Shown here: in pieces, positions 26,013 through 36,345 of the stretch
Numbering within the stretch: position 1 is the first letter of the stretch
How the letters are laid out: every line of letters starts with the position of its first letter
Origin: Mesorhizobium shangrilense
GTDB lineage: Bacteria > Pseudomonadota > Alphaproteobacteria > Rhizobiales > Rhizobiaceae
Direction: 5' to 3'
Length of the DNA stretch: 64,000 nt
NCBI RefSeq assembly: GCF_028826155.1
Contig: NZ_JAQGPN010000001.1
Location: forward strand, 620,001 to 684,000
Program-made: the position numbers and the translations under genes
Notes under the pieces: model-generated
Seen by the model: the letters and a program-made list of their open reading frames with translations, nothing else
Told to the model about the DNA's origin: nothing
Databases searched by the model: none

Positions 26013-26687
26013 ATGACCGACGCTACCCGGCCAGCCACAGCCATCGATGACTGGCGCGAACATGCTTTCGACCTCACTCGCGGCATCGCAGCCTATACAA
26101 AAAGCCCGTTGATTTCAGGGATCGCGCGCGTGATCGGGCGGCATCCGGAAGCCGAGATCGCCACCGCCTTCAACCACAAGCAGGTCGCCTCCAAGGTTTG
26201 GGCGCGCGACCGGCTGTTCGAGAGCTCGGGCGGACGTTTCTCCAGGATCTGGGTGCTCGGCGGCTGGTACGGCGTGCTGGCGGCCATGCTTTTCGACGAT
26301 ACCCGCTTCGACGTCGGGCTGATCGAGAGCATCGATCTGGACCCGGACGTCGCGATCGTAGCGCGCACTCTGAACCACGCATTCGGAGAACGCTTTGCGG
26401 CGATGACGGCGGATATGTATGCGCTCGACTACGAGCATGCCCGGCCGGACCTCGTCGTCAACACCAGCTGCGAGCACATTGCGGATGTCCGTGGATGGCT
26501 CGACCTGCTGCCCAAGGGCACGCAGGTGCTTTTGCAATCAAACGACTATTTCTCGGAGCCGACGCACATCAATTGCGTCCCGTCGATCGACGCGTTCGCC
26601 GATCTGGCCCGGCTTGCCAAGGTGAGCTTCGCCGGCGCGCTTCCGACCAAGAAGTACACGCGCTTCATGCTCATCGGCACGGTGTAG
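26013..26687 (+). CDS. Class I methyltransferase-like protein
   Basis: 224 residues. FSRIWVLGGWYGVLAAMLF corresponds to SAM-binding motif I and VGLIESIDLDPDVAIVA to motif II; PDLVVNTSCEHI resembles the motif IV region. Its layout resembles the product at 25381-25962, and the two genes are divergent with 50 bp between, suggesting paralogous partners sharing a promoter region. ATG 26013 lacks a clear ribosome binding site, so the mRNA may be nearly leaderless; TTG 25983 is an alternative start. Function unknown. Confidence 0.65.
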   Translation: MTDATRPATAIDDWREHAFDLTRGIAAYTKSPLISGIARVIGRHPEAEIATAFNHKQVASKVWARDRLFESSGGRFSRIWVLGGWYGVLAAMLFDDTRFDVGLIESIDLDPDVAIVARTLNHAFGERFAAMTADMYALDYEHARPDLVVNTSCEHIADVRGWLDLLPKGTQVLLQSNDYFSEPTHINCVPSIDAFADLARLAKVSFAGALPTKKYTRFMLIGTV

Positions 26688-26702
26688 CGCGAGGCCTCGA
26701 CG

Positions 26703-27857
26703 TCAGTCCGGCACACCCCGGCGCGCTTCAAGCGCTCGTCTCAGGATGCGCGCGGAATTGCGCGCGCCGTCGAGCGCCAGAGCGTGGCCTGCGGCAAGCG
26801 GCGCATCGAACGCCCGGCGAATGGCTTCCGCGAGCGTCTGACCGGCGACGTCGCGTTCGGCCAGCACCTTGGCCAGTCCAAGCGCTTCGAGACGGGCGGC
26901 GCGGAGCGGCTGCTCGGTCTCGCCGCCGGCGGCGAAAGGCACCAGAACCGAGCGGCAGCGTGCCTGAAGAATGTCGCAGACCGTGTTGTAGCCGGCCTGC
27001 GAGACGGAGAGCCGCGACGCGGCGAGCAGGGCCGCGAAGTCCCTCCTGAACCGATGGACCGCCATGTTGGCGGGAGCCCCTGAGATTGCCGCCGCATACT
27101 CGTCCTGCGGCAGGTTCGGGCCCGTGATCAGGCACCATGCCAAGCCGCCGTCGAGGATGCGCGACGCTTCGACCGCCGCTCGGACGAGGTCGCGCCCGGC
27201 TGCGCCGCCGCCGGCGGAGACGACGATGTCATACCGCTCGTGCGACGGCTGCGCCGGCTGAGCTGCGACAAGTCCGGTGTAGGCAACCTTCGATGCGATG
27301 TCGGCAGCGAGGGGGAACGTCTCTTCCAAGCGGACGAAATGCGGATCGCCATGGACGAGTACGAGATCGAAATGGTTCCGAACCAAGTCCACCGTTTCCT
27401 CGTTGCGCCCGGGCTTGGTGCGCTCCTGCAGGATGTCGCGGATCGAGGTCGCGACCAGGGGCCTCGGCTGCGCGGCGACGGCCGCGTCCAGCAGCGGCAG
27501 CAGCTCGAAACGGACCTGGCGTCGTCCGAACGGAAACGCCTCGATGACAAGGATGTCCGGCCTGCGGTCTCGGAACAGCCCGGTCAGCAGGTCGCGTCGC
27601 CTCGCCTGGAAGGCCGCGTCGACGGCATTGCCGGCGGCGTCGACGAGACCCGAAAACCCCTCGTCCCGCGAGGTGATGGCCGGCAGGGCAACGTGCTCGA
27701 CTTTGCTTCCCGGAAAACCGGGAACGGGAACGCCGCCGGTGACGACACTCACTTCAAATCCGTCGTCGGCGAGCGCCCCGGCGACACGGCTGGCGCGGGC
27801 GAGATGGCCGATGCCCAGGAGATGCTGGACATAGAAGAGGACGCGCGCCCGCTTCAT
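26703..27857 (-). CDS. Glycosyltransferase, GT28/MurG-like GT-B fold
   Basis: 384 residues from ATG 27857, which overlaps the previous stop by 4 bp; the frame upstream is unsupported. The N-terminal YVQHLLGIGHLARASRVA motif (G-x-GH) and C-terminal SQAGYNTVCDILQARCRSVLVPF are typical of MurG-like and related glycosyltransferases that use UDP-sugars. Last gene of a three-glycosyltransferase transcript. The sugar and acceptor are unknown. Confidence 0.85.
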   Translation of the reverse strand: MKRARVLFYVQHLLGIGHLARASRVAGALADDGFEVSVVTGGVPVPGFPGSKVEHVALPAITSRDEGFSGLVDAAGNAVDAAFQARRRDLLTGLFRDRRPDILVIEAFPFGRRQVRFELLPLLDAAVAAQPRPLVATSIRDILQERTKPGRNEETVDLVRNHFDLVLVHGDPHFVRLEETFPLAADIASKVAYTGLVAAQPAQPSHERYDIVVSAGGGAAGRDLVRAAVEASRILDGGLAWCLITGPNLPQDEYAAAISGAPANMAVHRFRRDFAALLAASRLSVSQAGYNTVCDILQARCRSVLVPFAAGGETEQPLRAARLEALGLAKVLAERDVAGQTLAEAIRRAFDAPLAAGHALALDGARNSARILRRALEARRGVPD

Positions 27858-29101
27858 CGCTCCGCCCGCCATGCCGCCTCGAACAGGTCCGTCAGCTGGC
27901 GGATGCTGGAGCGATGGTCGAAGGAGTGGCGCACGCGCTGCTCGGCCGCGGCGCCAAGACGAGACCTCAGCGCCGGGTCGCGCGCCGCGCGCTCGATCGC
28001 TGCGGCCAGCGCCGCCGGGTCCTGCGGCGGCACGAGCAAGCCGTTGCACTCGTGCGCCAGCAGTTCGGGAATGCCTGCGACATCGGTGGAGACGCAGGTC
28101 AGGCGCTGGCTCGCCGCCTCGACCAGCACATTCGGCAGGCCGTCACGGTCGCCGTCCTGGGCCACGCGGCAGGCGAGCGCGAACAGGTCGGCGCTGCGGT
28201 AGTGCGCAAGCACCTCCTCCTGCGCGAGAGGTCCCCGCCACACCACGCGGCCGGTCAAGCCGAGTTCTGCCGACAGCTTCTTCAGCGCCGTCAGTTCGTC
28301 GCCGCCGCCGATGTGCTCGAAGCGCCAGTGCAGGTCGGCGGGCAGTTTGGCGAGCGCGCGCAGGAGAACGTCATAGCCCTTCTTCTCCACGGCGCGGCCG
28401 ACGCTGACGATGGCTACGGGATCGGCAGGATCGGAGCCGTCGCGCGCCGAATGCTGCTCCGGGGCGGGCCCGAAGCGCGAAAGGTCGAGCCCGTGATAGC
28501 TCAGATGCACCCGCGAGGCATCGGACGCCAGCCGGGACAGCCGCCCGTGGCCGTCCTTGGTACAGGTGACCGTCCATCTTGCTGAACCGAGTTTCTCGGC
28601 GAGATCCCAATCCTGCGAGGTCCAGATGTCCTTCGCGTGCGCCGAGCAGGTCCAGGGCACGCCGAGCAGCAGGCTCGCATAGCGCGTGACCGACGCCGGC
28701 GTGTGGATGAAGTGCGAATGCAGCCAGCCCGCTTCGGACGGCCACTCGCGGGCGAGCACGAGCGCCTGCCCGAAGCGCCGGACGCGGTTGCGCGTCGGCT
28801 CGCGCGAGAGATCGCGAAGAAAGCCCGGCAGCGCCCGCCAGAATGCGGCCCGGGGCAGCGCGGCGACCAGGCCGCGCAAGACCCGCAGCGGCTCGTCGTG
28901 CAGATATTCGGGGAGGTAGTGCACGGGCGCGGCAATCTCGTCGTGCACGGGGTGGCGCTTTCCGTCAGTCGGACGGCGCAGCGAAACGAGATCGAGTTCC
29001 AGGCCCGAACGCTCCAGCCCCAGAAGCTCCTGCGCGATGAAGGTCTCGGACAGGCGGGGATAGCCCTTCAGAACCACCACGATTTTCCGGCGGATGCTCA
29101 A
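27854..29101 (-). CDS. Glycosyltransferase family 4
   Basis: 415 residues. The N-terminus KIVVVLKGYPRLSETFIAQELLGLERSGLELDLVS-type segment (first 40 residues) is the motif found in colanic-acid/exopolysaccharide GT4 enzymes (WcaL/ExoL-like). LHSHFIHTPASVTRYA and SAHAKDIW line the active site, and the C-terminal half has the DRDGLPNVLVEAASQ retaining signature. Middle gene of three: 3 bp after the 29105 gene and overlapping the 26703 gene. Confidence 0.9.
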   Translation of the reverse strand: MSIRRKIVVVLKGYPRLSETFIAQELLGLERSGLELDLVSLRRPTDGKRHPVHDEIAAPVHYLPEYLHDEPLRVLRGLVAALPRAAFWRALPGFLRDLSREPTRNRVRRFGQALVLAREWPSEAGWLHSHFIHTPASVTRYASLLLGVPWTCSAHAKDIWTSQDWDLAEKLGSARWTVTCTKDGHGRLSRLASDASRVHLSYHGLDLSRFGPAPEQHSARDGSDPADPVAIVSVGRAVEKKGYDVLLRALAKLPADLHWRFEHIGGGDELTALKKLSAELGLTGRVVWRGPLAQEEVLAHYRSADLFALACRVAQDGDRDGLPNVLVEAASQRLTCVSTDVAGIPELLAHECNGLLVPPQDPAALAAAIERAARDPALRSRLGAAAEQRVRHSFDHRSSIRQLTDLFEAAWRAER

Positions 29102-29104
29102 GGA

Positions 29105-30316
29105 TCAGTTCGAGCCTTCGATGACGGAGAGGCGCGGGCGCGAGCGGACGTCGAGGCATTCGCCCACGATCTCCGATATATGGACCAAACCTTCGAGACG
29201 CAGGTCAGGGTTGCTCTGGGACGGGCGGGGTCGGGCCGGCAACGCCTTCAGCGCGGCGGCGAAGCGGACCGCATCCTCGGCTTCCTCGGGCAGCAGCATG
29301 TCGATGAGCCCGAGTTCCGCGGCCCGGCGGGCGCGGATGAGCTGTTCCTCGCGCGGCTTCACCCGCGGCACGATGAGCGCCGGCTTGTCGAAGGAGAGGA
29401 TTTCGCAATAGGTGTTGTAGCCGCCCATGGCGACCACGGCCCTGGCGCCGGCGACCAGTTCCTCCATGCGATTGTCGAACTCGATCATCTTCAGAAAGGG
29501 AATCTGGGCGCCCTTCTTGATGAGCTTGCGGCGCTTCCTCGCCGGCATGTAGGGCCCGAGCACGACCAGGGCCTTGTGCGTCAGTTCCGGATCCTGCTGG
29601 TAGGCGTGGATGACGTTGTGGACGAGGTCCGAGCCGTCGCCTCCTCCGCCGGTCGTCACCAGCAGGTAATCGCCCCTGGGCCGATGTTCGGGGAGCGGCT
29701 CGTGGGACAGGCTGCGCTGGAGGAACCCCACGAACTTCATCTTCCCCCGGACGTTGGCGGGCACGTCCAGACCAGTCAGCGGGTCGTAGAAGTCGGGCGG
29801 ACCGTAGGCCCAGATCATGTCATAGAACATGCCGATCTTGCGCATCACGTCGCGCCGCTTCCACTCGGCGTCGAGCAGGTGTGGAGCGTCCATCACCTCG
29901 CGCAGGCCGAGGATCAGCGTGGTCCCGCGCGTCTTGAGATAGGAGAGTGTCTCCTCCACCTCGCCGCGCAGCCCGAGCGGCTCCTTGTCGACGATGAAGA
30001 TGTCCGGCTGGAAGGTTTCGGCCGTATGGCGGATGATCGCCTGCCGCATCTTCAGCGTTTCGTCGAGTTCCCGATGCCGTTCCAGCGACGTGTACTCGCC
30101 GTTCCGCAGCTTGATGACGCTCGGGATCTTCACGAAATCGACGCGCGCCCGGTAATCGAAGGCGCCTGCAATCGTCGCGCCCGAGATGATCAGCACGTCG
30201 AGACCTCGGTAGTCTTCGACCAGGGCATGAGCGATCGTTCGGCAGCGGCGGAGATGGCCGAGCCCGAACGTATCGTGGCTGTACATCAGAACCCGGGCAT
30301 GCTCGAAACGCCGCAT
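29105..30316 (-). CDS. Glycosyltransferase, GT28/MurG-like
   Basis: 403 residues. SHDTFGLGHLRRCRTIAHAL near the N-terminus and AMGGYNTYCEILSFDKPALIVPR in the C-terminal domain match the MurG-like layout. It resembles the product of the third gene in the same transcript, suggesting a duplication. First gene of the glycosyltransferase transcript; the 282 bp upstream, before ptsH, contain no gene and should hold its promoter. The ribosome binding site before ATG 30316 is weak. Confidence 0.85.
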   Translation of the reverse strand: MRRFEHARVLMYSHDTFGLGHLRRCRTIAHALVEDYRGLDVLIISGATIAGAFDYRARVDFVKIPSVIKLRNGEYTSLERHRELDETLKMRQAIIRHTAETFQPDIFIVDKEPLGLRGEVEETLSYLKTRGTTLILGLREVMDAPHLLDAEWKRRDVMRKIGMFYDMIWAYGPPDFYDPLTGLDVPANVRGKMKFVGFLQRSLSHEPLPEHRPRGDYLLVTTGGGGDGSDLVHNVIHAYQQDPELTHKALVVLGPYMPARKRRKLIKKGAQIPFLKMIEFDNRMEELVAGARAVVAMGGYNTYCEILSFDKPALIVPRVKPREEQLIRARRAAELGLIDMLLPEEAEDAVRFAAALKALPARPRPSQSNPDLRLEGLVHISEIVGECLDVRSRPRLSVIEGSN

Positions 30317-30598
30317 CTACGACTTAACCACTCCAACCAGGCGGGCGAACTTGCACAAAGCGCGCTCCCGCCAATCGATTCAATTCACGCGCCGACTGCT
30401 CACTGCAATCTGGCTTTCATGCGGCGAGGGCGCCGATTCCTCTCCGAATGACTTGATCTCGTATAGGGAGCATGCGTTGCAAGATGTGGTGGAAAGCACT
30501 TTATGATGGATGAAGCTTAGACCAGCCGCACGGAATCTCCTAGAGCCGAATCCTGCCGGATCGAACCCGCCTCCGCCCCGCCCCGCAGACCCCGAATA

Positions 30599-30886
30599 TC
30601 AGCACTCTTCACCGAATCGCGAGGCAATCAGTGCTTCAAGCGCATCGATGGCCTCTTGCGCTTCCGGACCCACCGCGGTGACGCGGACTGAGCATCCGGG
30701 GCTCGCAGCCAGCATCATCAGGCCCATGATCGACGTGCCGCCGACCTTGACGCCATCCTTCTCGACGGTGACGTCGGCCTGAAAGCCACTGACGAGCTGG
30801 ACGAACTTTGCGGAGGCGCGCGCGTGCAGTCCGCGCTGGTTTACGATGGTGATCTCGCGGCTGACCGGCGGCGGAGCGGTGATCAT
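30599..30886 (-). CDS. ptsH: HPr-family phosphocarrier protein
   Basis: 95 residues. The phosphoacceptor His21 lies in NQRGLHARASAKFV and the regulatory Ser52 in GGTSIMGLMMLAAS. In Rhizobiales HPr passes phosphate between EI-Ntr and EIIA-type proteins in a regulatory, not sugar-transporting, phosphotransferase system. It is phosphorylated on the serine by HprK, encoded upstream. It overlaps the EIIA gene by 4 bp. In many rhizobia the next gene is ahcY; here the next gene downstream is a glycosyltransferase. Confidence 0.95.
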   Translation of the reverse strand: MITAPPPVSREITIVNQRGLHARASAKFVQLVSGFQADVTVEKDGVKVGGTSIMGLMMLAASPGCSVRVTAVGPEAQEAIDALEALIASRFGEEC

Positions 30887-31284
30887 TTGCTGGCCAACAG
30901 CTGGCTGGCGACGTTGATGTATTTCCGGCCCGCGTTCTGCGCCTCATCGAGAGCGTTCAGCATGTTGTCGGTCTTGCGGACGCTTGAAAGCTTGATCAGC
31001 ATCGGCAGATTCATGCCGGCTATAACCTCGACCCGGCCGGCCTCCATCACGGAAATGGCGAGATTGGAGGGAGTTCCGCCGAACATGTCCGTCAGGACGA
31101 TGACGCCGGTTCCCATGTCGGCCCTCTCCACGGCGTCGACGATGTCGCGGCGACGCTGCTCCATGTCGTCGTCCGCTCCGATCGATACCGTCTCGAAGTT
31201 CTGCTGGGGTCCGACGACATGCTCGACCGCATTGCGGAACTCCTCGGCAAGTCGACCGTGCGTGACCAGCACGAGACCGATCAT
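30883..31284 (-). CDS. PTS EIIA component, mannose family
   Basis: 133 residues. The phosphorylatable His9 is in LVTHGRLAEEF and the conserved LTDMFGGTPSN loop is present. No EIIB or EIIC transport partners are nearby, so this is the orphan EIIA-Man known in alphaproteobacterial regulatory PTS chains, accepting phosphate from HPr. ATG 31284 follows a 166-bp gap after hprK, which may contain its own promoter. Translationally coupled to ptsH. Confidence 0.95.
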   Translation of the reverse strand: MIGLVLVTHGRLAEEFRNAVEHVVGPQQNFETVSIGADDDMEQRRRDIVDAVERADMGTGVIVLTDMFGGTPSNLAISVMEAGRVEVIAGMNLPMLIKLSSVRKTDNMLNALDEAQNAGRKYINVASQLLASK

Positions 31285-31450
31285 TCTGCTTTGGCTCCCG
31301 TCATGACGCGTTCATCGCCGCTAGATAGTCTGACCGCCCCGGCGGTGAGTGCGCAATCTTGTCGAGGACCAGCACATTGACAAGCCCAAAGTTGCCCGAA
31401 TGTCGGCCATTTTGACGCATTCTTGATCAGATGTGCATGCTGACGTTGCG

Positions 31451-31891
31451 TCAGATCCGAAGCCGCGCCCAAATGGCGAGCACGGCGGCACGCGCGTCCC
31501 TTTCCGCCAAGGAAAGGGACGGAAGGGCCACCCCCGCCACGCTCCTCGTCGCGCCGTCCTGGAAGCGCGGCGCGAATTCCACGCCGACGAGATCCACCGC
31601 AAGGTCGACGACGGCGCGACCTTGCGAGCTGACGCGTGTCGGTCCCAGACCGTACACCTCGGCCAATCCCCTGATCGTGTCCGGGCCCTCGACCACGAGC
31701 GCTCCATCATGGACGGCAAGAAGAAGCTGGTCGTCCCCGACGAACCGCGCGAAATGGCCTGAGGCGCGCGCCCTTTCGATCAGCGCAAAGGCCAGGCTGG
31801 TCTTGCCCGAGCCGGAGCGGCCGGTGATGAGCACCCCGCGGTCGCCCAGGACGACGGCGGTGCCGTGCAGGTTCGCGGTGGGCATGATCAC
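31451..31891 (-). CDS. hprK: HPr kinase/phosphorylase, short alphaproteobacterial form
   Basis: 146 residues, only the C-terminal catalytic domain of Firmicutes HprK (about 310 residues). The P-loop GRSGSGKTSLA (24-34) is intact. It phosphorylates HPr on the regulatory serine. Its start overlaps the chvG stop by 4 bp, so it is coupled to the two-component system genes. Confidence 0.95.
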   Translation of the reverse strand: MIMPTANLHGTAVVLGDRGVLITGRSGSGKTSLAFALIERARASGHFARFVGDDQLLLAVHDGALVVEGPDTIRGLAEVYGLGPTRVSSQGRAVVDLAVDLVGVEFAPRFQDGATRSVAGVALPSLSLAERDARAAVLAIWARLRI

Positions 31892-33696
31892 GCTTCGGCG
31901 GGCAGCGTGACGACGAAGCGCGCGCCCTTGACCTCGCCCGGCTTGGTGCCCGGGATGTTCTCGGCCGTCAGCGTGCCGTTGTGCGCCTCGATGATCTGGC
32001 GGCTGATCGAAAGCCCCAGCCCCGAGTTCTGGCCGAAAGCCTCGCTCGAGGGCCGGTCGGTATAGAAGCGCTCGAAGATGCGGTCGATGTTCTCGGCGCG
32101 AATGCCCGGCCCGTTGTCGTCGACCGTGATGATGTTGAACTTGCCCGACCGCGACAGGTTGATCGATATGTAACCCCGCTCGTCGGGAACGAAGGAGCGC
32201 GCATTCTCGATCAGGTTGGTGATCACCTGGCCGATGCGCAGATCGTGGCCGATGCAGAAATAGCCCTTGGCGCCCGGCGGCAGCTTCGCAGCCTTGAAAC
32301 TGATCTCGACCGCCTTCTTGTGACGGCCGCCCTCGCCCGAGATGGCGACAAGATCGCCGACGAGCTGCTTCAGGTCGATCTTGGAAGCATCATCGCGCGC
32401 CAGTTCCGCATCGAGACGAGATGCGTCCGAGATGTCGGTGATCAGGCGGTCGAGGCGGCGCACGTCGTGCTGGATGATCTCCATGAGACGATTGCGCGAC
32501 GCCTCGTTCTTGGCCAGCGGCAGCGTCTCGACCGCGCTGCGCAGTGAGGTCAGCGGGTTCTTCAGCTCGTGGCTGACGTCGGCGGCAAAACTCTCGATGG
32601 CGTCGATGCGGGCATAGAGCGCGTTGGTCATGTCGCGCACCGCCACCGACAGGTTGCCGATCTCGTCCTGACGTTCCGAGAAATCGGGGATCTCTTCCCG
32701 GCTCTTGACGCCACGGCGAACGCGGACGGCGGCGGCGGCCAGCCGGCGCAAGGGATTGGCGATGGTAGACGCCAGCAGCATCGACAGGATCGCATTGGCG
32801 AGCGCCGCAACGCCGAACACACGCAGGATGGCCTTGCGCTCCTCGGCGACGATCTTGTCGATGTCGCCGCCCTGCGTGGACAGCATGAGGACGCCCAGCA
32901 CGGCGCGGAAACGCTGGACCGGCACGGCGACGGAGACAATCTGCTCGCCCTGTTCGCTAATGCGAACCTCGGTGCCCGGCGTGCCGGTCAGGGCGCGCAT
33001 GACCTCCGGGAACGCGGACCCGCTGCCGCCCGGCTGCTCCTTGTAGACCGGCAGTTGGCTTGGCGCGAAGAAGCTGGTGATCCTCTTGTAAGCCTTGTCG
33101 AGGAAGTCCGGGCCTTCGTCCTCGACCGGCGGCAGGTCGAACCGGAGAATCTGGCCGCGCGAATAGAGATGCCGGGAGTCGAGCAGCAGATTGGCGTCGC
33201 GGTCGTAGATGCGCGCGCGCGTCCGCGTCGGCGAGATCAGCCGCCGCAGGACAGGCGCGACGCGCTCGGGGTTGATCGGGAAATCCAGACTGTCGAGCTG
33301 GTCGCTGCCGGGGGCGAGGCTTTCGCCCGCCTGGAGCTCAAGCAGCTTCTCGGGATCGATGCGGATCGCGTCCGTCTCGACCGTCGCGGAGGCCGCGATC
33401 GCGCCGGCGATGATCTCGCCCTGCGTCATCAGGCTCTCGACGCGCGCCTCGATCAGGCCGTCGCGGAAGGTGTTGAGGTAAAGGACGCCGACGACCAGGA
33501 CAGCGAGCGCCGCAAGGTTCAGGAACAGGATGCGGCGGGTGAGGCTCGAGAAAATGTAATGCCCAAGCAGACGGCGCAATGGCACCGTCACCCTGCTCAT
33601 CAGGCGGGGAACCACACGGCCCCGCCTCCCTGCCGCCATTGCCGGCTTCCTGATCTCGACGTCGACCGCCATCCGCGGCGCTGGCTCCCGGCTCAC
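31888..33696 (-). CDS. chvG: Sensor histidine kinase ChvG (ExoS)
   Basis: 602 residues. First membrane helix ~55-75, periplasmic sensor domain ~76-285, second helix ~290-312, HAMP ~313-368, then the HisKA box [16 protein letters not shown] with the phosphoacceptor His376. The HATPase_c N-box (NLIENA, ~494-499), G1 (VDDNGPGI) and G2 (GLGLS) follow. Acid and envelope-stress sensor of Rhizobiales, controlling exopolysaccharide, motility and central metabolism through ChvI; inhibited by periplasmic ExoR in studied species. Overlaps chvI and hprK by 4 bp each, forming one coupled transcript. Confidence 0.96.
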   Translation of the reverse strand: MSREPAPRMAVDVEIRKPAMAAGRRGRVVPRLMSRVTVPLRRLLGHYIFSSLTRRILFLNLAALAVLVVGVLYLNTFRDGLIEARVESLMTQGEIIAGAIAASATVETDAIRIDPEKLLELQAGESLAPGSDQLDSLDFPINPERVAPVLRRLISPTRTRARIYDRDANLLLDSRHLYSRGQILRFDLPPVEDEGPDFLDKAYKRITSFFAPSQLPVYKEQPGGSGSAFPEVMRALTGTPGTEVRISEQGEQIVSVAVPVQRFRAVLGVLMLSTQGGDIDKIVAEERKAILRVFGVAALANAILSMLLASTIANPLRRLAAAAVRVRRGVKSREEIPDFSERQDEIGNLSVAVRDMTNALYARIDAIESFAADVSHELKNPLTSLRSAVETLPLAKNEASRNRLMEIIQHDVRRLDRLITDISDASRLDAELARDDASKIDLKQLVGDLVAISGEGGRHKKAVEISFKAAKLPPGAKGYFCIGHDLRIGQVITNLIENARSFVPDERGYISINLSRSGKFNIITVDDNGPGIRAENIDRIFERFYTDRPSSEAFGQNSGLGLSISRQIIEAHNGTLTAENIPGTKPGEVKGARFVVTLPAEA

Positions 33697-34394
33697 GCCT
33701 CGCGGAAGCGGTAGCCCACCCCGTAAAGCGTTTCGATCATCTCGAAGTCGTCGTCGACTGCCTTGAACTTCTTGCGCAGCCGCTTGATGTGGCTGTCGAT
33801 CGTCCGATCGTCGACATAGACCTGCTCATCATAGGCGGAATCCATCAGCGCGTCGCGGCTTTTCACGACGCCCGGGCGCTGGGCCAGCGAATGCAGGATC
33901 AGGAACTCGGTGACGGTCAGCGTGACGGGCTCGCCCTTCCAGGTGCAGGTATGGCGTTCCTGGTCCATGACGAGCTGGCCGCGCTCCAGCGACTTCGCCT
34001 GCTGGCTGGGCTGCTTGGCGGCAGCCTCGCGGGCGCTGGCGCGCCGCAGAACCGCCTTGACCCGCTCCACCAGCAGGCGCTGCGAAAACGGTTTGCGGAT
34101 GAAGTCGTCGGCGCCCATCTTCAGACCGAAGAGCTCGTCGATCTCGTCGTCCTTCGAGGTCAGGAAGATGACGGGCAGGTCGCTCTTCTGGCGCAGGCGG
34201 CGCAGCAGTTCCATGCCGTCCATGCGCGGCATCTTGATGTCGAGGATCGCCAGATTCGGCGGACGCGCGGCAAGGCCCTCCAGCGCCGAGGCGCCGTCGG
34301 TATAGGTTTCGACACGATAGCCCTCGGATTCAAGCGCAATCGAGACCGATGTCAAAATGTTCCGGTCGTCATCGACGAGCGCGATTGTCGCCAT
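33693..34394 (-). CDS. chvI: Response regulator ChvI
   Basis: 233 residues, OmpR type. Receiver domain with acidic pocket (VDDDRN), phosphoacceptor Asp52 ([13 protein letters not shown]) and Lys ([10 protein letters not shown]); C-terminal winged helix ([16 protein letters not shown]). ATG 34394 ([10 protein letters not shown]) is chosen because GAGGGAG lies 9 nt upstream and it matches the known rhizobial N-terminus; the frame is open to 34478. Partner of ChvG. Confidence 0.96.
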   Translation of the reverse strand: MATIALVDDDRNILTSVSIALESEGYRVETYTDGASALEGLAARPPNLAILDIKMPRMDGMELLRRLRQKSDLPVIFLTSKDDEIDELFGLKMGADDFIRKPFSQRLLVERVKAVLRRASAREAAAKQPSQQAKSLERGQLVMDQERHTCTWKGEPVTLTVTEFLILHSLAQRPGVVKSRDALMDSAYDEQVYVDDRTIDSHIKRLRKKFKAVDDDFEMIETLYGVGYRFREA

Positions 34395-34705
34395 TTCGTT
34401 CGGCTCCCTCATGAGGCGGGCGTCCCTTCCTGCTTCGGACGCGCAATTGGAGGACAAATTAGGTACAAATTGTGGCACGTAAACCCCTAGGAGTCACACG
34501 CCAATCGTCGGGGAACCCCTGACAGCCTTTATGCTTACCCGCATCAGACGGCATCTTACAAACGATTTAAAAGAATTTCAAAATTCCTAAATCGATTAAT
34601 GATTTGATTTCATTTTTCTTTTCTGTTTCCGACGGCGAATGGGTCCGGGCGAACGACTTTCAGCACCGTTTGCAAGGCCGCGACAAACCGACCAGCGAGG
34701 AACAC
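34395..34705. promoter_or_regulatory. Divergent, AT-rich promoter region between chvI and pckA
   Basis: 311 bp, markedly more AT-rich than the rest of the window between about 34,550 and 34,625 (runs such as TTTAAAAGAATTTC and AATCGATTAATGATTT). It must contain the promoters of both chvI and pckA. No specific operator is claimed. Confidence 0.6.
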
Positions 34706-36316
34706 ATGATCGAGATCGGCAAACGCAACCCGCAAAGCGGACTTGCTGCTTCGGGACTGAAGACGTCGGGCACGGTCCGCTACAATTTCGAGGCTCATTC
34801 GCTGATCGAGGAGGCGCTCCGCCGGGGCGAGGCCAAGCTGACGGCGCACGGCGCGCTGGTGGCTGACACCGGCCAGTACACAGGCCGCTCGCCGAAGGAC
34901 AAGCATGTTGTCCGCGAGGCGGCGACCGAAGAGCAGATCTGGTGGGCCAACAACAATCCGATCTCGCGCGCCCAGTTCGATCTCCTGTTCGAAGATTTCG
35001 TCGCCCATGCAGCAAGCATGGATCTCTACGTCCAGGACCTGATCGGCGGCGCCGACGCGACACACACCCTGCCGACGCGGGTCGTGACCGAATACGCCTG
35101 GCACTCGCTCTTCATCCGCAACCTGCTGATCCGGCCGGAGCGCGACGCGCTCGACAGCTTCGTGCCGAAGATGACGATCATCGACCTGCCGTCGTTCAAG
35201 GCCGATCCGGCCCGTCACGGGAGCCGCACCGACACCGTGATCGCCGTCGACCTGATCCGGATGATCGTGCTGATCGGCGGAACGGAATATGCCGGCGAGA
35301 TGAAGAAGTCGGTCTTCACAGCGCTCAACTATGTCCTTCCCGAGCGGGGCGTGATGCCCATGCACTGCTCGGCCAACGTCGGGCCGGACGGTGACACCGC
35401 AGTGTTCTTCGGCCTCTCCGGAACCGGCAAGACGACGCTGTCCGCGGATCCGACGCGCACCCTCATCGGCGACGACGAGCACGGCTGGGGCCCGGACGGC
35501 ATTTTCAACTTCGAAGGCGGCTGCTACGCAAAGACCATCCGGCTCTCGGCCGAGGCCGAGCCCGAGATCTTCGCCACCACCCGCCGCTTCGGCACGGTGC
35601 TGGAGAACGTCATCCTCGACGAACGGGGGGTACCCGACTTCGACGACGGCTCGCGCACCGAAAATACGCGCTGCGCCTATCCGCTCGACTTCATCCCGAA
35701 CGCCAGCCGGACCGGCCGTGCGCCGCATCCGCGCAACGTCATCATGCTGACCGCAGACGCCTTCGGCGTCATGCCGCCGATCGCCAAGCTGACCCCGGCG
35801 CAGGCCATGTATCACTTCCTGTCCGGCTACACCGCCAAGGTCGCCGGCACCGAGCGCGGCGTGACCGAACCGGAAGCGACCTTCTCGACCTGCTTCGGTG
35901 CGCCCTTCATGCCCCGGCACCCGTCCGAATACGGCGCGTTGCTCCGCGACCTCATCGCCGCGCAAGACGTCGACTGCTGGCTGGTCAACACCGGATGGAC
36001 CGGCGGCGCCTACGGCACGGGCAAGCGCATGCCCATCAAGGCGACGCGCGCGCTGCTGTCGGCTGCCCTCGATGGTTCGTTGAAGACGGCCCAGTTCCGC
36101 ACCGATCCGAACTTCGGCTTCGCGGTGCCGACCGCGGTCCCCGGCGTCGACACCGGCATCCTTGATCCGCGCTCGACCTGGGCGGACGCCAGCGCCTACG
36201 ACGGCCAGGCCCGGAAGCTGGTGTCGATGTTCGTCGCCAACTTCGAGAAGTTCGAGAGCCATGTCGACGCGACGGTCATGGGCGCCGCACCTCAGGCGCG
36301 GGAAGCGGCCGAGTAG
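34706..36316 (+). CDS. pckA: Phosphoenolpyruvate carboxykinase (ATP)
   Basis: 536 residues. Converts oxaloacetate and ATP to PEP and CO2, the first step of gluconeogenesis. The kinase P-loop [14 protein letters not shown] (about residues 235-248) and [11 protein letters not shown] metal-binding region are intact. ATG 34706 ([12 protein letters not shown]) is chosen because GAGGAAC lies just upstream and the length equals that of rhizobial PckA; the frame upstream has no support. Divergent from chvI, the standard arrangement in Rhizobiales. Confidence 0.97.
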   Translation: MIEIGKRNPQSGLAASGLKTSGTVRYNFEAHSLIEEALRRGEAKLTAHGALVADTGQYTGRSPKDKHVVREAATEEQIWWANNNPISRAQFDLLFEDFVAHAASMDLYVQDLIGGADATHTLPTRVVTEYAWHSLFIRNLLIRPERDALDSFVPKMTIIDLPSFKADPARHGSRTDTVIAVDLIRMIVLIGGTEYAGEMKKSVFTALNYVLPERGVMPMHCSANVGPDGDTAVFFGLSGTGKTTLSADPTRTLIGDDEHGWGPDGIFNFEGGCYAKTIRLSAEAEPEIFATTRRFGTVLENVILDERGVPDFDDGSRTENTRCAYPLDFIPNASRTGRAPHPRNVIMLTADAFGVMPPIAKLTPAQAMYHFLSGYTAKVAGTERGVTEPEATFSTCFGAPFMPRHPSEYGALLRDLIAAQDVDCWLVNTGWTGGAYGTGKRMPIKATRALLSAALDGSLKTAQFRTDPNFGFAVPTAVPGVDTGILDPRSTWADASAYDGQARKLVSMFVANFEKFESHVDATVMGAAPQAREAAE

Positions 36317-36345
36317 TCGGCCTGCCCGAGAGAATCCCGCCAAGA

